Source: an uncultured Bacteroidales bacterium
Lineage (GTDB): Bacteria; Bacteroidota; Bacteroidia; Bacteroidales; F082
DNA: 64,000 bases
Assembly (NCBI GenBank): GCA_946184615.1
Contig: CAMHFN010000002.1
Span: 80,216-144,215 of the forward strand
Reading direction: 5' to 3'
Shown here: positions 8,292 through 16,908 of the stretch, piece after piece
How the letters are laid out: each line of letters opens with the position of its first letter
Position numbering within the stretch: the stretch's first letter is position 1
Position numbers and translations under genes: made by a program
The notes under the pieces: generated by a model
What the model saw: the letters and a program-made list of their open reading frames with translations, nothing else
Databases searched by the model: none
Told to the model about the DNA's origin: nothing

Positions 8292-8849
8292 ATGACCAAA
8301 ACCAAACGAAATATGAAAAGAGAACAACGCTTTATGAAGGCTGTGAGCCGCAAAATGACCAAGGCAGGCTTTGAATGCAAGATGATGGACAACCATTTCA
8401 TTGTAATCAAGGACGGCAAGCCATTCGAGGTGGAGATATGGAACACCCCGGGTTGGATGAAACGCAGGGTACACTTCAACCTTAACTTTGCTTTCGACGA
8501 CATGGATCAGGTGATGCCGGAAGGGCTGATGTGGCTGACCTCGGAGTGTAACAACCACAGCGACTACACCACCACGCGCTTGTTGCGTGACCATTTTTCT
8601 TGTTGTGTGGAGACATCGGTTCGTTCAGCCAAGGAGTTTGTGAGGGAGTTTGGATTCGCCTTCAAGCAAATCGAGATCACATACAAGGGTCTGGTTGCGA
8701 ACTACTCAAAAATAAAAGAAGAGTTCAAGGAGCAACCTGCACCTCGTCCCATTGGTTTCTTGGCCGACCGTTACATGGAAGAGGTGAAAGAGTTGAATGA
8801 GTGCAAATTGGTTGCACAGACCTATACTACTTTTGCAGCGGAACAATAA
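8292..8849 (+). CDS. Uncharacterised island protein, possibly YbjN-like
   Basis: 185 residues, soluble, no signal. It opens with a basic stretch (MTKTKRNMKREQRFMK). A compact alpha/beta region follows with KAGFECKMMDNHFIVIKDGKPFEVEIW and a later hydrophobic segment (SAKEFVREFGFAFKQIEIT). The overall pattern is reminiscent of YbjN / type III chaperone-like folds, but I cannot confirm this. The start at 8292 lies downstream of operator 1 and its -7 element, so an upstream in-frame codon at 8199 is rejected. The last 17 codons contain operator 2 and the promoter of the next gene, so the regulatory site is embedded in coding sequence. Confidence 0.6.
   Translation: MTKTKRNMKREQRFMKAVSRKMTKAGFECKMMDNHFIVIKDGKPFEVEIWNTPGWMKRRVHFNLNFAFDDMDQVMPEGLMWLTSECNNHSDYTTTRLLRDHFSCCVETSVRSAKEFVREFGFAFKQIEITYKGLVANYSKIKEEFKEQPAPRPIGFLADRYMEEVKELNECKLVAQTYTTFAAEQ
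8801..8835 (+). promoter_or_regulatory. Operator 2 and promoter of the WG-repeat/HD operon
   Basis: The inverted repeat GTGCAA-ATTGG-TTGCAC is at 8801-8817, and the -7 element TACTTTTG at 8828-8835 starts 19 bases after the repeat centre. The whole unit lies within the 3' end of the preceding coding region. Confidence 0.75.
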
Positions 8850-8860
8850 AAACAAAGATC

Positions 8861-9391
8861 ATGAGAATTCTAAATCAAAACACGTACAACGAAGTAACGG
8901 TAGCCCAGAACGAAAGGCACCAATGGGGTGTAATTGATTCAAAGGGTAATGTCGTTGTTCCATTCGGAAAATATGATTGGATTGATGGCTTTGACCAGGG
9001 GTTGGCTCGCGTCAATAAAAGGGTTGTGATTGATCAAATCAGTTTTTTGAAAAAAAAGGTTTGGGGTATTATTAATGAGAAGGGGGAAGAGGTCCTGCCT
9101 CTGGAATATGAAGAAATATGGAATTTCTTTGGCAAGAATAGGTATTCGACCAAAGTTGTAAAGGATGGTGAGCAGGATGATGTGTTCTTCTGCGATCTTA
9201 ATCCAGAACTGCCGGATAGAAGAAGGGGTGGCCGTTGTGGTTGGTCCGATGATTACCATGATTGTCGTGAGGATTCGTATGATGATCTTTATTTCGACAT
9301 CGACAAATGCTATGACGAGCAAGGGCGTTTTGATTACGAACGGCTTGAAGATGCCATTCTGGATGGGGAATATGTCCCTGAAGATTGGTAA
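8861..9391 (+). CDS. WG-repeat protein
   Basis: 176 residues with two WG (KWG) beta repeats: WGVIDSKGNVVVPFGKYDWI near residue 22 and WGIINEKGEEVLPLEYEEIW near 68. The C-terminal third is very acidic and Tyr-rich. WG repeats form beta structures, often in envelope or protein-binding proteins, with no defined activity. There is no signal peptide, so it is probably cytoplasmic. The start ATG at 8861 follows the operator-2 promoter by 25 bases. It is the first gene of an operon with the HD protein. Confidence 0.7.
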   Translation: MRILNQNTYNEVTVAQNERHQWGVIDSKGNVVVPFGKYDWIDGFDQGLARVNKRVVIDQISFLKKKVWGIINEKGEEVLPLEYEEIWNFFGKNRYSTKVVKDGEQDDVFFCDLNPELPDRRRGGRCGWSDDYHDCREDSYDDLYFDIDKCYDEQGRFDYERLEDAILDGEYVPEDW

Positions 9392-9433
9392 AAACACCTA
9401 ACCGGTAAAGAATTGAACCAAAAAACAAAAGAA

Positions 9434-10075
9434 ATGAATTACAACGAACAACGTATTAAGCAAGAAACGCTGAAAAAAGAGTTCTGTGAATTACTTCAAA
9501 GCACGCATCGCGAAGGAGTTGACTATGTCATTGAAGACCTCGAGAGTCTGGGCTTTTTTGACGCACCGGCTTCCACGAAGTTTCACCTCAATTACGATGG
9601 TGGTCTTTGCGAACACTCGCTCAATGTGTGCAAAATCGGCTTGGTGTTGCGCGAAGAGATGATCAAATTATCGTCCGCTTCTGAAGCTTATCTGAAAAAA
9701 GACAGTGTTATTATTGCGACTTTACTTCACGATGTTTGCAAAGCCGAGATATATAAAAAGGTGATGAAGCGGCAGAAAAACGAGTGCGGTATCTGGGAAG
9801 ACGTTCCAGGGTTTGACGTGGATTACTCCAGCTTTCCTATGGGACATGGTGAGAAATCCGTTATTCGCCTTCTCCTATCGGGCCTTGAACTCACTGACGA
9901 AGAGATGCTTGCTATTCGATGGCACATGAGTGCTTGGGACCTTGCTTTCCATAGCCCTGAACAGAAGAACAACCTCAACATGGCCAGAGACCTTTACCCG
10001 TTATGCACTTTGTTACAATCGGCCGATGGTTTGGCCTCTAGTATTATTGAGCGAAAAGAGCAGAACCGGGATTAA
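9434..10075 (+). CDS. HD-domain hydrolase-like protein
   Basis: 213 residues with an HD-superfamily phosphohydrolase pattern: YDGGLCEHSLNV (first His), ATLLHDVCKAEIY (the HD pair), MGHGEKS and AIRWHM (further His ligands), and LLQSADGLAS (final Asp). These metal-binding residues are all in place. HD enzymes cut nucleotides or cyclic nucleotides; here the substrate is unknown. The start at 9434 (MNYNEQR) is preferred to an upstream non-ATG codon. It follows the WG-repeat gene by about 40 bases and shares its WYL-type operator. Confidence 0.75.
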   Translation: MNYNEQRIKQETLKKEFCELLQSTHREGVDYVIEDLESLGFFDAPASTKFHLNYDGGLCEHSLNVCKIGLVLREEMIKLSSASEAYLKKDSVIIATLLHDVCKAEIYKKVMKRQKNECGIWEDVPGFDVDYSSFPMGHGEKSVIRLLLSGLELTDEEMLAIRWHMSAWDLAFHSPEQKNNLNMARDLYPLCTLLQSADGLASSIIERKEQNRD

Positions 10076-10091
10076 AGCATAAAATAGCAGA

Positions 10092-10126
10092 GTGCAAATT
10101 GGTTGCACAGATAGGATATATTTTTG
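10092..10126 (+). promoter_or_regulatory. Operator 3 and promoter of the aspartyl-protease-like gene
   Basis: GTGCAA-ATTGG-TTGCAC at 10092-10108, identical to operator 2, with the -7 element TATTTTTG at 10119-10126. The centre-to--7 distance is again 19 bases. Confidence 0.75.
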
Positions 10127-10171
10127 CAATCGAAACAAACGAAAACACAAACCATTAAAACCAAAAAAGAT

Positions 10172-10630
10172 ATGAAACAGTCAATCGCCTACGGAATGGA
10201 AAAAGCCAAAGCCCCCTTCATCATCTTGTCATGTGAAGGTCACGATTTTTATTTCCTCATTGATACCGGCTCTACCGACAATCATTTAATAGCCTATGGC
10301 TATGAATATCTGAAAAAGTATTTTCCTAATAGTCTTTCTGATATGCAGAAAGATACGTCCTATTCAACTGCGGGTGTTGGAGGAGAGTTTGAATGTTTAA
10401 CCTGCGAGTTCAGTTTTGATTTTGGTACGGAACGTCATAAAGATGTTTTTGGTATTCTGCCATCATCGGAGGTGTTCTTCCGTATTTCCCAGTTACTCGA
10501 TAGCCCTGTTTGCGGTATTATTGGCAACAAGTTCCTGGCAGAGCATGGGGTTGTGATTGATTATGGCAATCAGATGATATATACCAAGCGAAACTACAAT
10601 ACGAAAAAAAGAGTTGCAACCTTGCAATAA
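10172..10630 (+). CDS. Retropepsin-like aspartyl protease family protein
   Basis: 152 residues. The motif FLIDTGSTDNHL near residue 28 is the catalytic Asp-Thr-Gly of retropepsin-like proteases, followed by a G-x-GGEFE flap-like turn. IIGNKFLAEHGVVIDYGNQMIY near the end is the typical second motif of single-domain bacterial members. It would act as a dimer in the cytoplasm, since no signal peptide is seen. The start at 10172 follows the operator-3 promoter. It immediately precedes the retron, about 47 bases before its RNA. A substrate cannot be guessed. Confidence 0.7.
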   Translation: MKQSIAYGMEKAKAPFIILSCEGHDFYFLIDTGSTDNHLIAYGYEYLKKYFPNSLSDMQKDTSYSTAGVGGEFECLTCEFSFDFGTERHKDVFGILPSSEVFFRISQLLDSPVCGIIGNKFLAEHGVVIDYGNQMIYTKRNYNTKKRVATLQ

Positions 10631-10654
10631 TTCGGGAGATAAGAAACTATTAAT

Positions 10655-10662
10655 TATATTTG
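10655..10662 (+). promoter_or_regulatory. -7 element of the retron promoter
   Basis: TATATTTG ends 14 bases before the a1 repeat, so transcription would begin almost exactly at the retron RNA. No good -33 TTTG is seen at the expected spacing. Confidence 0.5.
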
Positions 10663-10676
10663 CAATCGTTCTTTGA

Positions 10677-10855
10677 AAAGGTGTTACGGACCAGCTTAAT
10701 TTGACTTCGCCATCTGAATTGGGTGGTTACTTTGACAATGTTGGTATTGTCATTCTGTCAGTTATTCCTATATTCGTTTCGTATGTTTATGTATGATTAT
10801 ATATGAAGTCGGAGCGGAATCATATCTTAAGAAGTTAAGCCTCCGTAACACCTTT
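10677..10855 (+). ncRNA. Retron msr-msd RNA with a1/a2 inverted repeats
   Basis: The 14-base a1 repeat AAAGGTGTTACGGA (10677-10690) is the exact reverse complement of the a2 repeat TCCGTAACACCTTT (10842-10855); partial complementarity continues outward. An AGC triplet at 10693-10695 directly follows a1, so G10694 is the likely 2'-5' branch nucleotide. A perfect hairpin GACAAT-GTTGGT-ATTGTC at 10734-10751 and a weaker stem around 10712-10726 fit msr stem-loops. The 10752-10841 part would be the msd template. The reverse transcriptase starts 27 bases after a2. The fold of the msd needs computation. Confidence 0.85.
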
Positions 10856-10881
10856 GACAAGAACAAAACGGAGTTGAGAAT

Positions 10882-12036
10882 ATGCGAGATACAGAAACTG
10901 AACCGAATGACGAGGTAAAGAGGGATCTTTTGAGCCAACTCAACGAGATAAAGGAGAAGCTGTATGGTGAGAACTGTCACACGATAACCATGAAGCAGCT
11001 CAACTATCATGCATATTCCAAAAACAACCCCAAACGCTACATCCAATTTCAGATACCCAAGAAAAAGAAGGGAGAATTCCGCACCATCACAGCTCCTAAT
11101 GCCGGCTTGAAATGTATCCAGCGATGCATTAACGCTATGTTGCTAGAACAGTTTACTGCACACCCGTCGGCCAACGGTTTCGTTCCTGGAAAGTCTATTG
11201 TTGATAATGCCAGAGTTCATTTGGGACAAAAGTATACCTTTAACATCGACCTAAAAGATTTTTTCCCCAGTGTGACAGCTGGACGTGTGTTTGCTTGTCT
11301 TCAATTGCCTCCTTTTTCTTATGAAAAAGAAACGGCCAGCTTAATTGCCGATCTTTGTTGTCATAATGGTGTATTACCTCAGGGTGCTCCGACATCACCT
11401 ACATTAACCAATGTTGTTTGCGCAAGGTTGGACTGGCGCCTGACCAAATTGGCCAATCGCTATGGCATGCGCTATTCTCGTTATGCTGATGACATTACAT
11501 TCAGCTGCATGAGCAACCTGTTCCATGAGGATGGCGACTTTGCAAAAGCACTTCGTCATTTCGTAGAAAAAGAGGGATTCACCATTAATGATGCAAAGAC
11601 CAGGATCAACACTTTCTACCAACGTCAGGAAGTCACAGGGTTGACCATCAATGTCAAGCCCAATGTAACTCAAAAATATGTGAAGCAAATTCGAACTATG
11701 CTTCACAATTGGGAAGTTGCGGGTTACGATTACGCTCAAAGCAAGTTCCTTGAGCACTACCATCCCACCAAGAATGTTACTGGCTTACATCATATCGAAA
11801 ACGTTATTGGCGGCAAGCTGGATTTCTTGAAAATGGTGAAAGGCGAAAAGGACGGGACCTTCATTAGGCTAAGAAATCGTTTCAATGAATTACTTGGCAC
11901 TGTTTCGGTTTCAGATGATTCCAACAATCCTATTGCACCCGCCTCAGATGGCGCACCATCTGAAACTATTTTCGATTCTCTCGACACTGTCCTGCAGAAT
12001 CTATGCGAATCGAATTTTGACCTATCGTTATTATAA
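10882..12036 (+). CDS. Retron reverse transcriptase
   Basis: 384 residues. Retron-specific motifs are present in order: DNARVH at 108-113 (NAxxH), NIDLKDFFPS at 121-130, LPQGAPTSP at 165-173, the catalytic YADD at 201-204 and VTGL at 251-254 (VTG, msr recognition). It primes DNA synthesis from the 2'-OH of the branch G in its own RNA, giving msDNA. Known retrons are abortive-infection defence systems with an effector protein. It starts 27 bases after the a2 repeat and ends 12 bases before the HEPN-like gene. The C-terminal 45 residues beyond the palm/thumb are Ser/Asp-rich and have no recognised function. Confidence 0.93.
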   Translation: MRDTETEPNDEVKRDLLSQLNEIKEKLYGENCHTITMKQLNYHAYSKNNPKRYIQFQIPKKKKGEFRTITAPNAGLKCIQRCINAMLLEQFTAHPSANGFVPGKSIVDNARVHLGQKYTFNIDLKDFFPSVTAGRVFACLQLPPFSYEKETASLIADLCCHNGVLPQGAPTSPTLTNVVCARLDWRLTKLANRYGMRYSRYADDITFSCMSNLFHEDGDFAKALRHFVEKEGFTINDAKTRINTFYQRQEVTGLTINVKPNVTQKYVKQIRTMLHNWEVAGYDYAQSKFLEHYHPTKNVTGLHHIENVIGGKLDFLKMVKGEKDGTFIRLRNRFNELLGTVSVSDDSNNPIAPASDGAPSETIFDSLDTVLQNLCESNFDLSLL

Positions 12037-12048
12037 AACTGACAATGT

Positions 12049-12924
12049 ATGGGACAAAACAAAGAACAATTGAACAAACTGCTTGATTTCATCGCTGAAT
12101 TGGCGAAGGACAAGGACAATGCCTGGTTCGTTAAAGAACTTGGAAATAGATACAGCAATGGTGTACTTCCACAAATCTCCAGGATAGAAAAATACCTTGC
12201 GTTAGATTATGTTTTGGACTCCTCGGATTCAACGATAGATTATACTTTTATTAATGATGGTTCAATTCGAAACCAATTGGTTTCTGACAATAGAGAAATG
12301 ATGAGATTCCGTTATGGTGTCAGAGGTCATAAAATTGATTTTGATGAATTCTGTCGATTCGCGCATTTGCAAGCTGAGATGCTTGTAAACTATTATTATA
12401 AAACTACATACCTGGATTTCCAAAGTGCCAAACAGATAATTTCCCAATATAACAGAAACATTAGAATTAGTGACGATTATCCAGAAATAGAAAGCATTGC
12501 CTACGGTTATAAATTAAAGGCAATTATTTCAGAACTTTATCCACCTGCGCCAAACAGTTCATCATGGTTTTCAATCGAAGGTCAAGGATTCTATTCTTCA
12601 TTGAACAATATTAAAGATGTTAGAAATTCACAAAGCCATAGGGGGCAAATAATAGATTTTGAGGCGTTTGTTTCTAAATATGAGTGTGATGCAAAGGATG
12701 CGGGGTTACCATGGGAAGAAACAAAAAAAGATATCAATTGGCCTAGTTTAAGAAGGTCTCCAGAGTTAACAGCGGTTTACGAGTCTCGTTTTAAGGATAA
12801 TCACGACAAATACAAGTTTTACAGGTGGTATATTCTCAAGCCTTTTGATGAAATTGTTGCCACCATTAAATCGCTTTCTATACGCATAAGGAACTCGATT
12901 GTTTATAAAATACAACAACTATGA
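12049..12924 (+). CDS. Candidate retron effector with HEPN-like motif
   Basis: 291 residues, mostly helical and AT-rich in sequence. Residues 192-197 read RNSQSH, matching the Rx4-6H signature (with the usual polar residue after Arg) of HEPN ribonucleases, and lie in a helical context (SSLNNIKDVRNSQSH). HEPN proteins are common toxins in abortive infection and toxin-antitoxin systems. Its position, 12 bases after the retron reverse transcriptase and overlapping the next gene by four bases, makes it the likely toxic effector. This is inference from one motif plus context; the rest of the protein matches nothing I recognise. Confidence 0.5.
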   Translation: MGQNKEQLNKLLDFIAELAKDKDNAWFVKELGNRYSNGVLPQISRIEKYLALDYVLDSSDSTIDYTFINDGSIRNQLVSDNREMMRFRYGVRGHKIDFDEFCRFAHLQAEMLVNYYYKTTYLDFQSAKQIISQYNRNIRISDDYPEIESIAYGYKLKAIISELYPPAPNSSSWFSIEGQGFYSSLNNIKDVRNSQSHRGQIIDFEAFVSKYECDAKDAGLPWEETKKDINWPSLRRSPELTAVYESRFKDNHDKYKFYRWYILKPFDEIVATIKSLSIRIRNSIVYKIQQL

Positions 12925-13193
12925 GAACGTACGAAATGGCTGTGTTTTTTGAGCTGACAGCATTCAAATGGTGGGGGGATCCCAAACCAAAAATACAATA
13001 TGTAAAAACAACAATTAGAATAAAGTCAGAAAAAGACTACGAGTCTCTTCAAAACTTATGTCTTGAAATAACAAAAGATAAGTACGTGAGCGCAAGAGTT
13101 AATAGAGAACTTGATGATTTAGAGGATAATGTTATATCAGAAGAGGAATTCTTCAAAAGATTATCAAAGGCTTATTTAACGATGTCCTTTTGA
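12921..13193 (+). CDS. Small protein translationally coupled to the HEPN-like effector
   Basis: 90 residues, no signal or membrane segment. The ATG overlaps the preceding stop (ATGA), implying coupled translation and a stoichiometric relation. The N-terminal half has a beta-type pattern (YEMAVFFELTAF, KIQYVKTTIRIKS); the C-terminal half is charged and helical. It may be an antitoxin, accessory or regulatory subunit of the retron, but no family is recognised. Confidence 0.55.
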   Translation: MRTYEMAVFFELTAFKWWGDPKPKIQYVKTTIRIKSEKDYESLQNLCLEITKDKYVSARVNRELDDLEDNVISEEEFFKRLSKAYLTMSF

Positions 13194-13247
13194 AGAACAT
13201 TATGATGGAAAATCGATTTTGCCCTAAATAAGAGATAATAAACGTAT

Positions 13248-14132
13248 ATGGTATATATTACTAATTACAATTTCAACAGGATAACAAGAGGATTTAAAAC
13301 ACCGAATGAAGAAGGGTTTAAGTTTGATGATATTGTTATCTGGAAAAGTCCAGAAGGCAAGGTGCTGGATAAAGATCACCCTACTTGTTTATTTGCGAAA
13401 TGGGATGTTAATGACCTATTATTATTCAAAGCATTTTGTAAAGACACAGAATTAGCAGCTGGCAAGTTTTATCGCAACCTGCCAAAGCCTCAGGACAGCT
13501 ATCTATATATTCAGCCTGAAAAGGCACCGTCCTATCATAATGACCCGGATTGCCTTGCCCTTCATTCTGAATTTGAAAGAATAGCCATACCCGAAGAAAT
13601 CCGCGAACAAGGCAAAGAAAGAATAGTAAAGTTTCGGAAATGGTGGAACGAACACGAGGATTTGAGACTCGAGAATCCAAAGGCATTTGTAGCACGAATC
13701 AATTTGGTGTTTCATTTAAACATCCGAGAGTTTGAAGTGGAAACCAAAAGCAATTCTGGGATAAAAGAAATAGAAAACACTTCTGTTGCCCAAATAAACG
13801 AAGCAATAGATAAGAAGTTTAAAGATTTGTTTTCATGGGCCAAAGAAGACTGTGATCGTCGTAAGATTTTTATTAGTTTCGCTTATCTCTCGTACTTGAG
13901 CTCTACGGATAAACCAATAATGAATAATCCCACGCGATACACTGAAAATGATATAAAAGAAGTCTTACGATATGTTCATCCAATAAAGCAAGAGATTATT
14001 AGGGATTTACAAACCCTTTATGTCCAAACATATAATCCGCATTTATCTTTTGAAAGCACATTGCTTGACCAATTGGGCTTTGTCCCTTGTTCTATGTGTG
14101 GAAACACCATTGTTGGCGATGTTCTTTGGTAG
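13248..14132 (+). CDS. Uncharacterised protein, paralogue of the next gene, with a Cys-His motif
   Basis: 294 residues, AT-rich. It shares a repeated architecture with 14228-15412: a YHNDPDCLALHSEF motif (compare YHKSKDCDWLHKDF), a WWNEHEDLRL segment (compare EWNKHYDPRL), and the terminal LGFVPCSMCG (compare LGFEPCGAC). The conserved His, Cys, His and final CxxC could bind zinc. No known domain is recognised. It lies in an AT-rich run of genes after the retron, with 54 bases before it, so it may be co-transcribed with the retron genes or form a separate pair. Confidence 0.55.
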   Translation: MVYITNYNFNRITRGFKTPNEEGFKFDDIVIWKSPEGKVLDKDHPTCLFAKWDVNDLLLFKAFCKDTELAAGKFYRNLPKPQDSYLYIQPEKAPSYHNDPDCLALHSEFERIAIPEEIREQGKERIVKFRKWWNEHEDLRLENPKAFVARINLVFHLNIREFEVETKSNSGIKEIENTSVAQINEAIDKKFKDLFSWAKEDCDRRKIFISFAYLSYLSSTDKPIMNNPTRYTENDIKEVLRYVHPIKQEIIRDLQTLYVQTYNPHLSFESTLLDQLGFVPCSMCGNTIVGDVLW

Positions 14133-14227
14133 GAAAACAGCATCAATCATGGTTTCTTATTGCCATTAAATAACAATCGGGAACAATAGCCGTTTGAAAG
14201 TGTTGTGAAGCGTAAATATTATTAACA

Positions 14228-15412
14228 ATGAAATATATCGAGGATAGGAGCAAAAGGAGGAAACTCAACGATTTTGATAAAACATTAGATGTTTTTCAAA
14301 GGAAGGACGGGAGATTATCTGCAACGTTTGAAGGCTTATATCTTGGCATTGACAGAAGGCTGCAGAAACAAGCTCAAGAAATCTCTAAACTTCCAGAAAA
14401 CCAGAGACATGCAGCAATGTTGAATCTTCTAGAAAACATTGATGTTGTGTATTTGGTGCAATGTGATGAGTTGGGAGCCCCTGCAAAATATATCGATAGT
14501 AATGGCTCTATTCAAGAGGACCAATTTAAGTGGTGTCTTGTGCTTCGGGAAGAAATAGAGCAAAACCATGAGGTAAAGCACCGCTCCACCTCGTTAATCA
14601 CAAATGCCAATTTCAAGAAGATTTTTAAAGATTATTATTGCATAGATACTGAAGATCAATCCGACTTTATTTGGGAGAACGAATTGAGAGACATTATTGA
14701 TAATAAGGATATTCAAAGAATACGTTCATTTGTTTCCTTTTGTAAGGATCCGCAAGGTTTTGTTTCGTTAAGAGTTTACCATGGCGATACGTTTGAGTGG
14801 TTAAACGAGACAGCTCCCAAATACCACAAAAGCAAAGATTGTGATTGGTTGCATAAAGACTTTTTTGGAATCAAGCTTCCAAAAGCAATTAGTTTAAAAG
14901 GCAAGTTACAGAAAGATCAAGGAGTTGATAGTTCTATCAATGTTGTGAATGTATTTCGGCAAAAGTATTGCCAATTCAATCTTCACAGGATGGTGCGTTT
15001 ATATCACAATAATACAAAAGCACAGGAAGACACATCGGCAATCAGCGAGGAATTACAAGAAACAATAACTCGGTTTGTCGAGGAATGGAACAAACACTAT
15101 GACCCCAGACTATCAAAAGATGATATTTGGACAGATGTTGTTGAGTCATCCAATTCTGGTTCGACTAATATCTTTGACGGTGATTTGGACTCGTTAAAAA
15201 GAGAAATAGACCAGCAGATAAACGATTTAAAAGCTTTACTAAAGAGAGTGTTGGAAACTAAACGATGTTTGATCGATCAGATAGAAAACTATTATATCAT
15301 TGAGAGTAATCCTGAAAGAAGATGGGATACAACGTGGCTTGAGAGTTTAGGGTTTGAACCATGTGGAGCGTGTTATCCGGAAAGAAACAATAATATTCTG
15401 CTCACACTATAA
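14228..15412 (+). CDS. Uncharacterised protein, paralogue of the previous gene
   Basis: 394 residues, about 100 longer at the N-terminus than its neighbour paralogue. It carries the same YHxxxDCxxLHxxF motif (near residue 197), the EWNKHYDPRL segment, and C-terminal LGFEPCGAC. Between these lies a coiled-coil stretch (LKREIDQQINDLKALLKRVLETKR). No signal peptide. The duplication and the retained Cys/His set suggest a common metal-binding or structural role; function unknown. Confidence 0.55.
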   Translation: MKYIEDRSKRRKLNDFDKTLDVFQRKDGRLSATFEGLYLGIDRRLQKQAQEISKLPENQRHAAMLNLLENIDVVYLVQCDELGAPAKYIDSNGSIQEDQFKWCLVLREEIEQNHEVKHRSTSLITNANFKKIFKDYYCIDTEDQSDFIWENELRDIIDNKDIQRIRSFVSFCKDPQGFVSLRVYHGDTFEWLNETAPKYHKSKDCDWLHKDFFGIKLPKAISLKGKLQKDQGVDSSINVVNVFRQKYCQFNLHRMVRLYHNNTKAQEDTSAISEELQETITRFVEEWNKHYDPRLSKDDIWTDVVESSNSGSTNIFDGDLDSLKREIDQQINDLKALLKRVLETKRCLIDQIENYYIIESNPERRWDTTWLESLGFEPCGACYPERNNNILLTL

Positions 15413-15477
15413 TACAGCGGCAGCTAAAGAAAGTGTTTTGGGGAAGAAAGAATTAAGTAAAATGGTAACAATCAACA

Positions 15478-16869
15478 ATGGGGGAAGGTGTTATTAATAG
15501 GGATTACATTGGCTACATAACCAATAATAACGGCCAATTAGAATACGCAGAAGAACCAATTGGAGATGAATCATCGGTTTTCCTTGATTCAATAATGGAG
15601 CTTAATGAGACAGAGGGCTCAACCATAGAGGATTTGTGGAGAGAATTCAAGTCATTCAAAGATAGTCATCAATTAAAGTTCTGGTTCAGGGGTTATTGCA
15701 TTGATTGTGATGATTATTATGATCCTGTTTTTGATTCTGTTAAGGAGCCTGTGCTTTTCATGCTCCAAAGACAAATTAATAGTGAGGTAAGAGAGTGCCG
15801 CAAAGATTATCGTGGAATACCTTCAGAAGAGTTGCAGGAAATCATAGATTCTATTAAATCATCATACAAAGACGAGTTGTGCCGTGATATATGTGATTTT
15901 AGTACGGCAATTAATTATGAAATGACACTGCACGAGTTGTTAGAAAGGAATCCCAACGTTGTTCTATATTCACACGACTATAAAGGATGGGATAATATTA
16001 TGTACCAAAACATCACGGATGACATAGACATCTCTATAAAATCGAATTTTTTCTATGGAAAAGCATCCTATTTTGTTGTTTGTCTTAGATATAAAGGCGT
16101 TGACATTCTGCCATATAGTAAATTAGTCGAATACCGTTTTGCGAAAATGGCAGATCTAATAAAGGGAACTGTTTTCCTAGAACCTGAACGTCGGCAATGG
16201 CTAACAGCTTTTAAATATGTCTTAGAACTAGCTGATGAAGCGAAAACCCAAGAAGAACAATTCATTAGAAGGTTTATAGTAGATGATGTTGAGAAATTGA
16301 TACGTGGATTGAAGAAAATATACCATGAAACAAAGTCTGAATACAGACGACTTGGCCATTCGTGCTATTCTCCTTGGTGGATTCTTAGGTTTGAAAATGA
16401 GGTGGGGATGTCTAGAGCATATATGAGCAATACATTCCGGCTAGAAGAGGAGAAAGAAAGGTATGAGGTATCTGAAAGAGAACTGGTGGAGTGTTTTAAG
16501 TTTGAAAAAATAACCTATGCATTGGAGTATTTGGACAACTTGTCAGTTCTTGCAGAAAACACAACAGAAAAAATAAAAGCTGTTGTTTGTAATGCCATGG
16601 GGGAGATTGTTACATTGAACGAAAAAATCGTGCCACAGATCAAAAAGCTGAAAAAAGATATTGATTCTGAAATTGATAGCTTGGCTAATGAACTTGAAGA
16701 GGTGGTTCGAGAATGTGAAGAGTGTGAGGAATCGGATGATGAAAACGAAAAAGTGTTTTGTAACACAAAAAAACAACAGTTAAACGAATTGTTTGAAAGA
16801 CGCACTGCGGTATCAGATTTATTATCGGGATATATTGAAAAGATAAGCCAATATACAGAGCACAAATAA
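15478..16869 (+). CDS. Uncharacterised coiled-coil protein
   Basis: 463 residues, acidic and AT-rich in codon choice like the preceding genes. The start ATG at 15478 overlaps a short intergenic run. The first 330 residues look globular (FKSFKDSHQLKFWFRGYCIDCDDYY..., FFYGKASYFVVCLRYKGVDILPY). The last 120 form a heptad-rich coiled coil (KIVPQIKKLKKDIDSEID..., then a cluster of Glu and Cys). No known family is recognised. It is the last of the AT-rich block; operator 4 begins 40 bases after its stop. Confidence 0.5.
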   Translation: MGEGVINRDYIGYITNNNGQLEYAEEPIGDESSVFLDSIMELNETEGSTIEDLWREFKSFKDSHQLKFWFRGYCIDCDDYYDPVFDSVKEPVLFMLQRQINSEVRECRKDYRGIPSEELQEIIDSIKSSYKDELCRDICDFSTAINYEMTLHELLERNPNVVLYSHDYKGWDNIMYQNITDDIDISIKSNFFYGKASYFVVCLRYKGVDILPYSKLVEYRFAKMADLIKGTVFLEPERRQWLTAFKYVLELADEAKTQEEQFIRRFIVDDVEKLIRGLKKIYHETKSEYRRLGHSCYSPWWILRFENEVGMSRAYMSNTFRLEEEKERYEVSERELVECFKFEKITYALEYLDNLSVLAENTTEKIKAVVCNAMGEIVTLNEKIVPQIKKLKKDIDSEIDSLANELEEVVRECEECEESDDENEKVFCNTKKQQLNELFERRTAVSDLLSGYIEKISQYTEHK

Positions 16870-16908
16870 TAAGGTGGTCTGTATGCAGTTGGTTAAAAAA
16901 ATCATAGC

